From JANXXV01 sp038230275 (GTDB lineage Bacteria; Acidobacteriota; Terriglobia; Bryobacterales; Bryobacteraceae): 60,337 nt of DNA. The notes under the pieces were generated by a model. The model was not told the origin of the DNA. It did no database searches and saw only the letters and a list, made by a program, of their open reading frames with translations. The stretch spans positions 1 through 60,337 of the forward strand of contig JBBRNO010000025.1 of the NCBI GenBank assembly GCA_038230275.1, given 5' to 3'. Shown one piece after another: positions 49,759-57,668 of this stretch (position 1 is the first letter of the stretch; every line of letters starts with the position of its first letter). The translations under genes were made by a program, and so were the position numbers.

Positions 49759-52700
49759 AATTCGAGCTTCATGGAAACCTGAAACTCCCTTGGGTCTCCG
49801 AATGCGTTGACGCGTCCGTATGGGTTCCGCAGAGTCCCGGCCGGTCCGATATTCGGATTGGTGGTGTCTCGAATTGCCGTGTCGATCGTGCGCCAGTTAG
49901 CGTGATTGAGCACGTTATAGGCGTCCGCTCGAACTATGAGTCCGAGTCTTTCGTGGATTGGAAATCTCTTGGAGAGCGTGAAGTCCAGGTTCCATAGTCC
50001 GGGTTGGCGCACCATCATGCGGGGCGCGGTGCCGAAACGCGGAGTCCTCACCACTTGAAACGCATCGATGTTGAAGAAGCGCGATTCGGTGCGATCGCCG
50101 CTCGCCAGGTTTGGATTGGCGACCAGGTCCGGGCGGTCGAAGCGAGACCATGAATCGGGGCGTCCGGTGGCATCGGTTACCTGCGTGGCGTTCCCGGTTT
50201 GAGCGGTGTAGATGAAGTTGGTCTGCCATGATCCCAGCAGTTTGCCCAGCATCCGGCTCTGGTCGCGGAAGAAGGGCAGTTCGTACACTACCGCGCCGGT
50301 GAGCCGGTGGCGAATGTCGAACGTGGTGGACGATTTGTCCAGCTTTCGGTTGGACAGGAAGTGGAACGCTCCGGGGTTGCCTACTCCGACTGCGCTTTGG
50401 CCTTGCTCGGCGTCGCCGATGGCGTGGCCCCAAGTGTACGAAACAAGGATATGCGTGGACCGTACCCTGCGCTCGAACCGCGATTGCAACGAATGGTATT
50501 GGCCGGAACCGTCCGCCATGCGCCAGTTGATGGAGGAGAAGCCGGGGCGGATCAACGCCGCAGTGCCGAGGACAAATTTGGAATTGAAATCGCCAGGCGT
50601 ATTTATATCTTCATTGGTGAAGATCTTGTTAGCCTTGTTCGCTACATAGGCAACCTCAAACGCGTTTTCTCCAATCCGTTTCTGGATGGCTACGTTCCAC
50701 TGCTGGACGTAGGTATCGCGAGTGTTGGGGTCCACTGCCTGTACGGCGACGCGGGCCGGGATGGCTGCCGTTCCCTGCGAGAAATTGTTCCAGAGCAGGG
50801 TCGGCCTGGAATTCACGGCGATCGACGGCGCTGTAAAGTCGCGGGTGAAACCAAAGCCGCTGTAGGAGGCGTCGGGTGCGCCGATACCGCCTGGCGGCGG
50901 ATTGATGGCATTGAGTATGGGACCGCTGGGATGTTCCTGTTCGTAGTAGATTCCGTAGCCGCCGCGCACCACCAGATCCTGCGACTTGAGCGGGCGCCAA
51001 GCAAAGCCGAATCGCGGTCCGAGATTATTTGGGTCGCTATTTTCGAGTGCGCGTCCGCCCTGTGCGCTGGTGGCGGTCTTGGCATAGACAATCTGGTTGG
51101 TGGCCAGATCGAAACTGGCCCAGTGATCGTTCTTCTCCTTCCAACGCTGGAAATAGTCGTAGCGTACACCGAGATTAACGGTGAGGAAGGGAGTGACCTT
51201 GATATCGTCCTGGAAGTAGCCGGAATTCCAAAACTGATTCGGCGTGCCGTGGAGAGGCGCCAAGCCGATGGATGCGGCGGAAATGTAGCCGAGCATGAAG
51301 TCGACCAAGCCATCGCCGGTGTATGCGCCACCGGGAGCGCCGCCAAAGGTGAAGGCGCCGCGCGCGGTTAGGGTTTCGATAAACACATTGTTGCGGCGCA
51401 TGACGGTTCCGCCGGCTTTGAGCGAATGTTTGCCCTTGATGATGGAAAGGTTATCGGCATACTGCCAGATCTGCCCGCCGTTTGGATTCCATGGTGCTGC
51501 CGTGCGAAGTCCAGGTAAGCCGAGGGCCGACGAACTCTGGGAGATGTTGAAATTCGGCGGGCCCCATTCGAGCGGGTTCCGCGTCAAGGGAAGTTGGTCG
51601 CCGATTCCAAGTTGGGTGCTAACGTCTGTCTTGAAGCTGGTCTCCAATTCTTCAAACGTAAGACTGCGGTTCCAACCGGCGCGAAATTCATTGAAGACAC
51701 TGGACGAAAAAATGTGCGTCTCCGCTAAACTGACGTTCTGGTTATGGCGGTTACGCTTATAGCTGCGGTCGCCGCTGCCTGGCCCGAAGTTGGGAAACAG
51801 ATCACCGACAAAATCGTGGTTGAAATTATAGATGTAGCGTCCGTAGAACGCATCTTTGTCGGAAATGTGATAGTCGATCCGTCCAATGGCTTCGTTGGTT
51901 ACATTGGCCGCCGGACTGATTGGTCCCTGGAAATTATTAACCAGAGAGCCGTTGGTGGGCGCCGGGACCAGTTGCAGCGCCTTCAGCGATGTCGGGTTAA
52001 CGTAGCGGCTCATATTCGCTGGAGTGGGGAAGAAGCCGGTGCCGGAGCCGCTGAGATTCAACGGGTCCTTCAGCGCGGGCAGAGCTGGGGTGAGGAGCTC
52101 ACTGAAATCGCCGCTGCGCATTTTCACCGTAGGCACGGTGCGCTGGCCGAACTGCCCGGCACGCGTGCCTCGGATGCCTTCATAGTTTCCAAAGAAGAAC
52201 AATTTGTCTTTGCGGATGGGGCCGCCGACACCGGAGCCGAAGGTGTTGTTGCGGACTACGGGCTTATTGGAAGTGACTAACTGATTGGAGGCGACCTGGC
52301 GCGCGCGCAGATTCTTCGCATCCATTTGGAAGGCGTTCAGTTTGTCGTTCTGCAGATAATCGTAGGCGTGGCCGTGGAATTGATTGGTACCGGATTTCGT
52401 TACCACGTTCACGGTGGCTCCAGCGGCGCCGCCGTACTCGGCCGAGTTGGAGTTGATTTGCACCTTGACTTCCTGCACGGATTCGAGCGACGGATCGAAT
52501 GCGCGGGTGCCGCCATCGAAGTTCATGCCTTCGATTCCATCGAAGTAGAACTTGTTCGAAATGTCTGTCAAGCCGTTGACGCTGAGTGAGACGCCGTTGC
52601 GCCGCACGAAGCCGGAATCGCGCTGGGCCTTACTGTTGTTGTTGACGAAGTAGGCACCGGGCGCAAGCAGGGCTGCGGCGATGAGTTGGCGGCCGGGCAA

Positions 52701-53135
52701 GGGAAGATCGGTAAGCATCTTTTGGTCGACGGTGGTGCTGATGGAGGCTTCTTCCGTTTTGAGGAGGGCCTCGCGGGCGGTGACGGTGACCGTCTCCTTC
52801 ACATCGCCGACTGCGAGCGTTAGGTCAACGCGTGCTTCTTCACTGGTGGAAACCCGGACGTTCTCGGCGCGCGAGGTTTTGAAGCCGGTGAGTTCCGAGG
52901 TTACTGAGTAGGTTCCAAAAATGAGGAACGGCACGCGGTATGTTCCGCTGGGACCGGTGGTTACAACTTTGGAGATGTTGGTGCCGGTGTTTATCACCGT
53001 CACGTTGACGCCGGGCATGACGGAGCCGCTGACGTCGCGGACTTCCCCGCTGATGGACCCGGTGATTTCCTGGGAGTGTAGAGACTGTACCGTTATGAGC
53101 GCACAGGCTATGAAAAGTGAACACCAAAGCTTCAT
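49755..53135 (-). CDS. Oar-like TonB-dependent receptor
   Basis: An 1126-residue receptor: signal peptide (MKLWCSLFIACALITVQSLH), carboxypeptidase-regulatory-like domain (GSISGEVRDVSGSVMPGVNV), plug (MLTDLPLPGRQLIAAALLAP; VKVQINSNSAEYGGAAGATV) and barrel ending QVSMKLEF. AAGGAGG precedes the ATG. The stop codon overlaps that of the convergent SelA-like gene. It may import the substrate of the adjacent catabolic genes. Confidence 0.9.
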   Translation of the reverse strand: MKLWCSLFIACALITVQSLHSQEITGSISGEVRDVSGSVMPGVNVTVINTGTNISKVVTTGPSGTYRVPFLIFGTYSVTSELTGFKTSRAENVRVSTSEEARVDLTLAVGDVKETVTVTAREALLKTEEASISTTVDQKMLTDLPLPGRQLIAAALLAPGAYFVNNNSKAQRDSGFVRRNGVSLSVNGLTDISNKFYFDGIEGMNFDGGTRAFDPSLESVQEVKVQINSNSAEYGGAAGATVNVVTKSGTNQFHGHAYDYLQNDKLNAFQMDAKNLRARQVASNQLVTSNKPVVRNNTFGSGVGGPIRKDKLFFFGNYEGIRGTRAGQFGQRTVPTVKMRSGDFSELLTPALPALKDPLNLSGSGTGFFPTPANMSRYVNPTSLKALQLVPAPTNGSLVNNFQGPISPAANVTNEAIGRIDYHISDKDAFYGRYIYNFNHDFVGDLFPNFGPGSGDRSYKRNRHNQNVSLAETHIFSSSVFNEFRAGWNRSLTFEELETSFKTDVSTQLGIGDQLPLTRNPLEWGPPNFNISQSSSALGLPGLRTAAPWNPNGGQIWQYADNLSIIKGKHSLKAGGTVMRRNNVFIETLTARGAFTFGGAPGGAYTGDGLVDFMLGYISAASIGLAPLHGTPNQFWNSGYFQDDIKVTPFLTVNLGVRYDYFQRWKEKNDHWASFDLATNQIVYAKTATSAQGGRALENSDPNNLGPRFGFAWRPLKSQDLVVRGGYGIYYEQEHPSGPILNAINPPPGGIGAPDASYSGFGFTRDFTAPSIAVNSRPTLLWNNFSQGTAAIPARVAVQAVDPNTRDTYVQQWNVAIQKRIGENAFEVAYVANKANKIFTNEDINTPGDFNSKFVLGTAALIRPGFSSINWRMADGSGQYHSLQSRFERRVRSTHILVSYTWGHAIGDAEQGQSAVGVGNPGAFHFLSNRKLDKSSTTFDIRHRLTGAVVYELPFFRDQSRMLGKLLGSWQTNFIYTAQTGNATQVTDATGRPDSWSRFDRPDLVANPNLASGDRTESRFFNIDAFQVVRTPRFGTAPRMMVRQPGLWNLDFTLSKRFPIHERLGLIVRADAYNVLNHANWRTIDTAIRDTTNPNIGPAGTLRNPYGRVNAFGDPREFQVSMKLEF

Positions 53136-53259
53136 GCTTCCTCCTTACTGGTTTGCCGCCGGACAAGGGAGTGCAAGTGGTATCGGTAATTATAGCTCCA
53201 ACGGGCGGAGGTGGGGCGGGTGGGGATTTGGTTGGGCATGATGCGTTGGGGAGTTGCGT

Positions 53260-53976
53260 TCAACGGTTCGGTTCGTTTTGCGAAACGCAGCGAATTCCGG
53301 TTTCGGGTGGTTGGACTGGGGTTGGTTCGTTTGGCTTGTTTGGGGCGAAAACATATGGCCGGGATAAATGGGATGAATGGGATAAGCAATGGATGGGATT
53401 TACTTCGTTTGCCATTGGGGATGACGCCGTGCGCTTGGCTCGGGTGTCTTCTGCTTGGGGTTGGGCTTCTTCGTTTTTCCGCCGTTCTTTTTGGGAGGCT
53501 TTGAGTTCGCGGATGGCGCGGTACCAGGCTCTTTCGATGGTAGTTTCATACCGGCGGTTTGTGTCGAAGTCGCGGGGTGCATTCGACATGCAGATGGAGA
53601 TTCCTTCGTCGTTGTCGATTGGTTGGTTTGGGTCTAGGTGCAGACGGTTCTTTAGGGTGGCCAGGCGATTTTCGAACATGGCGGTTTCTACTCTGCGGCA
53701 GCGGAGGAGACGCCAGTAGTTCTGCGCTATCTGGTCCGCGAAGCGGTGCTCTTGCGGGGTGTGCGGCCGGTACTCCATGACGATACTGGCGCGGAGTTCC
53801 TGGTAGTCCGCTTCTTCTTCGTGCTGCATCACGACGTGCTTGGCCGTTAGCCCGTGCTTTGCGGCATTCTGGCTGATGGCTGCGCTGGCTTCGGCGCTGA
53901 GCGGACCTCTGGGAAGTCTCGCGTTGCGGCGGTTGGCCGCTACTTGTCTGGCACTTGCCATTTGATTGGTCTCCAT
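53260..53976 (-). CDS. Second KHGLT-family protein
   Basis: A 238-residue paralogue of 40712-41398: QVAANRRNARLPRGPLSAEA, ISQNAAKHGLTAKHVVMQHE, HRFADQIAQNYWRLLRCRRV and a charged, repetitive tail ending in GIRCVSQNEPNR. The middle 'E...FADQIA...WRLLR..RVE' segment matches the 'LVDEMVAARWRQQR' segment of the first copy. No terminase lies nearby. An ATCTGTGT-type repeat is 190 bases upstream, as before the first copy. Function unknown. Confidence 0.65.
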   Translation of the reverse strand: METNQMASARQVAANRRNARLPRGPLSAEASAAISQNAAKHGLTAKHVVMQHEEEADYQELRASIVMEYRPHTPQEHRFADQIAQNYWRLLRCRRVETAMFENRLATLKNRLHLDPNQPIDNDEGISICMSNAPRDFDTNRRYETTIERAWYRAIRELKASQKERRKNEEAQPQAEDTRAKRTASSPMANEVNPIHCLSHSSHLSRPYVFAPNKPNEPTPVQPPETGIRCVSQNEPNR

Positions 53977-54506
53977 CGGCTAAGGGCGGGTGTGGAGCGC
54001 CCTTGCGATTTCGAGTTTTGCATTAGGAGTGAGGTGGTGTTGCGGAGGGGTGCATGTATGTTGCTGATTGCAATCAGAAGAAAGTTGAAAATAGTTGGGA
54101 TCGTGATTATTTGCGTGACTCGGCTGGCTCAAATGGCTGGGCTAAACAAGTTGGACGGGATGGACTATCCGTGTGGATCTGTGTGAATCCGTGGCTAACG
54201 ATTATCGGCCACTGATACACACAGATGCACACAGATTTTATTCGATGAAGCCGGGGTGCTTGAGGGCTTCCTTGGGCTCTTTTTCGTCGAAGTTGATGTA
54301 GGCTTCCTTATTTTAGTTTGATCCCAGCGCTTCTCTAGTTGGGACACACCTTCCTGCCAACCAGCTCCATGCTTCTCTGGCACCCCCCGCCGCGAACCGG
54401 CTGAGTTCAACGGAAAACGGCTGGTGTTCCGGACTTTGTGGCGGGAGGATGGTTCTGGCCGCAGTTGACTCCATGACCCTGGAGCCGGAGTGAACACCGC
54501 GACTAT
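53977..54506. other. Intergenic stretch with repeat element and possible gene relics
   Basis: Besides the repeat at 54167-54236 the 530 bases hold no supported gene. On the minus strand a 24-codon piece ends KEAYINFDEKEPKEALKHPG FIE at the TAA at 54238, bounded upstream by a stop in the same frame; another frame reads EKHGAGWQEGVSQLEKRWD. Both look like gene ends rather than chance sequence, but no family could be fixed. Confidence 0.4.
54167..54236. repeat. Imperfect inverted repeat built of ATCYGTGT units
   Basis: Left arm ATCCGTGTGG-ATCTGTGTGA-ATCCGTGGCT (54167-54196); right arm, read on the minus strand, ATCTGTGTGC-ATCTGTGTGT-ATCAGTGGCC (54236-54207). The two arms are inverted copies around a ten-base centre. 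The unit matches the repeat at 40554-40583. Confidence 0.65.
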
Positions 54507-55145
54507 TTAGCGTCCTATCCCAACGAGACGCGCCAGAATTTCATCGTACTTGGGCAGGTGATGAAGCACTGGCGGAATAATGGGAAGGTTGTGTTTGATT
54601 TCGTCGACGTGGTCCGCTGGCCATGCCCCAACGGGCGTACCCCACTGGGAAGAACTGCGCGTGACCAGGCCGTCGTTGTCTTCGTGAGTACGCATGGAAA
54701 TGAATTCGTGCAGGGGCGCGAATGAAAGCCGCGTCTTGATGGGTCCGGGACGTCCGATGCCGGCGATGCACGAATAATCAACCCCTAGCCGGTTGGGGTG
54801 CGTTTCCGGAAATGTTCCGCACCGGTCTGTCCGTAGATCACGTAGTCCGTCGAGTGAAATCTCAAATTTGGCCAGCACTACGCCGATGGCGTCCTTGATG
54901 TTTTGTGAGATATGAGGATCGTCCACTGCGTCGGCGATTGGTGAGCCGAAGTGCGGCGTGCCGATAGTGGTTAGCGAACTTATCGGCAAGGCGCTGGGTG
55001 TGAGATTCGCTGGAGACAGCAAATAGCGTTTGTCGAGGCCACCCATACTATGGGCGATAATGTGTGTCTTTTGCGCCGGATCGAGTGGTCCCGCTGGAGC
55101 GAGAGCCGCTGCGATCCGGTTTCTTAACTGGTCTGCACGCTTCAC
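54507..55145 (-). CDS. Alpha/beta-hydrolase lipase/esterase, N-terminally truncated
   Basis: A 212-residue frame with the nucleophile elbow KTHIIAHSMGGLDKRYLLSP, then SLTTIGTPHFGSPIADAV, and late acid and histidine candidates (HEDNDGLVTRSS, WPADHVDEIKHN). Homologous triacylglycerol lipases start 60-70 residues earlier with a 'VHGxxGF' oxyanion strand, which is absent here: upstream of the GTG at 55145 the frame enters the neighbouring response-regulator gene. It may be a relic or an unusually short enzyme. Confidence 0.6.
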   Translation of the reverse strand: MKRADQLRNRIAAALAPAGPLDPAQKTHIIAHSMGGLDKRYLLSPANLTPSALPISSLTTIGTPHFGSPIADAVDDPHISQNIKDAIGVVLAKFEISLDGLRDLRTDRCGTFPETHPNRLGVDYSCIAGIGRPGPIKTRLSFAPLHEFISMRTHEDNDGLVTRSSSQWGTPVGAWPADHVDEIKHNLPIIPPVLHHLPKYDEILARLVGIGR

Positions 55146-55173
55146 GATTCCCGCGGTCTTATCCTGAGATCCT

Positions 55174-55587
55174 CTATGATCGCGCTTCGAGGGCTTCGCG
55201 GACGAACGAACCGATCTTCAGAAATTCCGAGACATCGTTCGACTTGAGGAAGTAATGCATGGCATCGAGCCTTGCTGCATCCGCGCGGTCCGCGGGGGAA
55301 TTGGAAGAGGTGATCACGATCACCTTGAGTGATGAGCACTTTGAACTCGCTCTTATCTTTTCCAGAACGGTGATTCCGCTGTATTTCGGCAGATTCAGAT
55401 CGAGAATCAACAGATCCGGCACCGGCTCGGCGTCTTTCTCTACATCCGCCAGAAAACGAAGTGCTTCCTCTCCATCGGAAAGCACCCGAAGTTTTGATCC
55501 CAAACTGGCGTCTGACAAAGCCATCTTGACCATAAACACGTCCCCTGGGTTGTCTTCCGCAAGCATGATCAGTGGTTCGTTATTCAT
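55174..55587 (-). CDS. CheY-like single-domain response regulator (Rcp1 type)
   Basis: A 137-residue receiver: LAEDNPGDVFMVKMAL (acidic pocket), LLILDLNLPKYSG (phospho-accepting Asp), VIVITSSNSPAD (Thr/Ser switch) and HYFLKSND (Lys). The 'EDNPGD' opening is typical of Rcp1-type regulators that accompany phytochrome-like or PAS kinases. It begins directly after the kinase gene at 55588, so the kinase is its likely partner. Confidence 0.88.
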   Translation of the reverse strand: MNNEPLIMLAEDNPGDVFMVKMALSDASLGSKLRVLSDGEEALRFLADVEKDAEPVPDLLILDLNLPKYSGITVLEKIRASSKCSSLKVIVITSSNSPADRADAARLDAMHYFLKSNDVSEFLKIGSFVREALEARS

Positions 55588-57588
55588 CTAGTGCGAGACC
55601 CCACAGGGCAATGTGAAATGAAATTGGGATCCTTCGCCGGGCGTAGATTCCACCCAGATCTTGCCTCGACAAATCTCCACGATCTTCTGGCAGATCGCGA
55701 GTCCCATCCCGGTCCCGGCATATTTCGCCGATGTCGCATGGAGGCGTTTAAACACACCAAATACCTGAGCGTGGTATTCCGGTGCGATGCCGATACCGTT
55801 ATCGCCGACGATGAAATGCCAGTAGTTCTCCCGGCTGGAAACTGTGACATGGATTTTGGGCCCTTCATTGTCGCGGCGATATTTGATTGCATTGCCGATA
55901 AGATTTTGAAGCAATTGTTCGACGTGCACTTCCGGTACGAACACTACAGGGAGAACATCATGAGTGACCGTGGCGTTACTTTCCTGTACGGACCGGCCCA
56001 AATTCTCCAGCACTCGCGCGAACACGCTTTCCATGTTTACCGGTGCGGCGTGGTTTTCATCTACAGCGAAAACGCTGGTGTAGGCCAACAAGTCGGTCAC
56101 AAGCTGCGACATTCTCTGAGCGCCGGACACGATGGTCCGCATAAACATGTTGCCCTCTTCGTCAAGGTTGTGGCCATAACGCTGGCTCAGCAGCTGTGTG
56201 AACAGGGCGACATTGCGTAACGGCTCCTGCAGGTCATGCGACGCCGCAAAGGCGAACTGCTCGAGCGCGCTGTTCACTCTCCGCAGGTCCTCTTCGGACC
56301 GCTTCTGCCTGTCGATGTCAGTACAGGTCCCAATCCACTTCAAGGCATTCCGTTCTTCATTCGCGATCAGTAAGGCCCGCCCCAGGTGCCAGCAGTATTT
56401 CTGGTCACGCTGGTCCCACAATCGATATTCCATTTGGAACTCTTCACCGCTTCCGATGGAACTGCGCCAATGCTCGTAACACCGTTCCGCATCCTCCGGA
56501 TGCAGGATGTCGGCCCATTTGGAGATATCCCCATTCCTGCTCTCGCCAAACGCGGTAAAACTGCTCCAGCGGGCGTTGTAGTAATCGATGGAACCGTCCA
56601 GGGTCGCTGTCCATACCATCTGGGGCATGGAATCCGCCAGCTGACGGAAGCGTTCATCGCTCCTCCGCAATTCCTGCCCGGCCGTCTTTCTTGCCGTCAC
56701 GTCCAGATTCGTAAGGAGGCTGTTGCGGGCTCTTCCGTCCGCCGCCTCGTGGACGAACCATTTGCTCTCGATCCACCGCTCGATACCGTCATCGCCAAGA
56801 ATCTGGTAATCGAAGCTTGCCACGGGCTGACCCGGCGCGAATTCGCGGAGTTCCGCAGCCACGCGCGCGCGGTCGACTGGCGCCACATGGCTTAGAAAAA
56901 GATCCTCGCCTTTGAGGAAGCTATCCTTGGGATCTTCCGGCCATGCATACCCCATCACAGCCATAAAGTTATCGGCTGCCAGTAACTGACCTTTACTGGC
57001 ATCTATTTCAACGTAGGTCAACCTTGCCGCATCCGCCGCATTACGGAGCCTGATCTCGTGTGCCCGCAACGCTTCGGTGCGCTCGATAACACGTTCTTCC
57101 AGTCTTTCATTTAGAATGCGAAGCTCCTCCTCAACTTTTCGACGCTCCGCTACTTCCTCCAGCAGGGCACGATTCGCCTGCTCCATCTGGCGGGTTTTGC
57201 GGTACAGATCGGCAAAGACGGCCACCTTCGAGCGGAGAACCGCAGGGGTTACCGGCTTGTGGAGATAGTCGACGGCCCCGGTCTGGTAGCCATCCAGCGC
57301 GTGTTGGTCTTCGTTATAAAAGGCGGTCAGAAAGATGATGGGAACGCCCGCGGTACGCTTGCGCTCCTTGACCATCTTTGCCAGTTCCAGACCAGACATA
57401 CCGGGCATGCTGATATCGAGAATGAGCAGTGCGAACTCATCTGCAATCAGCGCGAGAAGCGCTTCGTCGGCGGAAGTGGCGCGTACCAAACGGTAGCCTG
57501 GCTCGTCCAGAACCGTCTCAAGAACCGTCAGATTATTCGGTTCGTCGTCGACGATCAGAACGTTGATTTGCGAGCTGTCGGTTGTCAT
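55588..57588 (-). CDS. Hybrid sensor histidine kinase: receiver, PAS repeats, HisKA, HATPase
   Basis: A 666-residue protein: N-terminal receiver (VLIVDDEPNNLTVLE, LLILDISMPGMSG), a coiled coil (RALLEEVAERRKVEEELRIL), two PAS domains (second: FRQLADSMPQMVWTATLDGS), HisKA with ASHDLQEPLRN, and HATPase_c with NLIGNAIKYR, DNGIGIAPEY and GTGMGLAI. No transmembrane helix, so a cytoplasmic sensor. The ATG at 57588 (MTTDSSQINVLIVDDEPNN) is chosen; an open frame further upstream overlaps the preceding kinase gene. The stop abuts the CheY-like gene. Confidence 0.88.
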   Translation of the reverse strand: MTTDSSQINVLIVDDEPNNLTVLETVLDEPGYRLVRATSADEALLALIADEFALLILDISMPGMSGLELAKMVKERKRTAGVPIIFLTAFYNEDQHALDGYQTGAVDYLHKPVTPAVLRSKVAVFADLYRKTRQMEQANRALLEEVAERRKVEEELRILNERLEERVIERTEALRAHEIRLRNAADAARLTYVEIDASKGQLLAADNFMAVMGYAWPEDPKDSFLKGEDLFLSHVAPVDRARVAAELREFAPGQPVASFDYQILGDDGIERWIESKWFVHEAADGRARNSLLTNLDVTARKTAGQELRRSDERFRQLADSMPQMVWTATLDGSIDYYNARWSSFTAFGESRNGDISKWADILHPEDAERCYEHWRSSIGSGEEFQMEYRLWDQRDQKYCWHLGRALLIANEERNALKWIGTCTDIDRQKRSEEDLRRVNSALEQFAFAASHDLQEPLRNVALFTQLLSQRYGHNLDEEGNMFMRTIVSGAQRMSQLVTDLLAYTSVFAVDENHAAPVNMESVFARVLENLGRSVQESNATVTHDVLPVVFVPEVHVEQLLQNLIGNAIKYRRDNEGPKIHVTVSSRENYWHFIVGDNGIGIAPEYHAQVFGVFKRLHATSAKYAGTGMGLAICQKIVEICRGKIWVESTPGEGSQFHFTLPCGVSH

Positions 57589-57668
57589 TGGTGCAGTGCG
57601 CGGTTCCCGTGCATAGAAATGTCCCACCGGATCTCCCTCGGATTCTCCCGGCAATCGCAGTATGGGGC

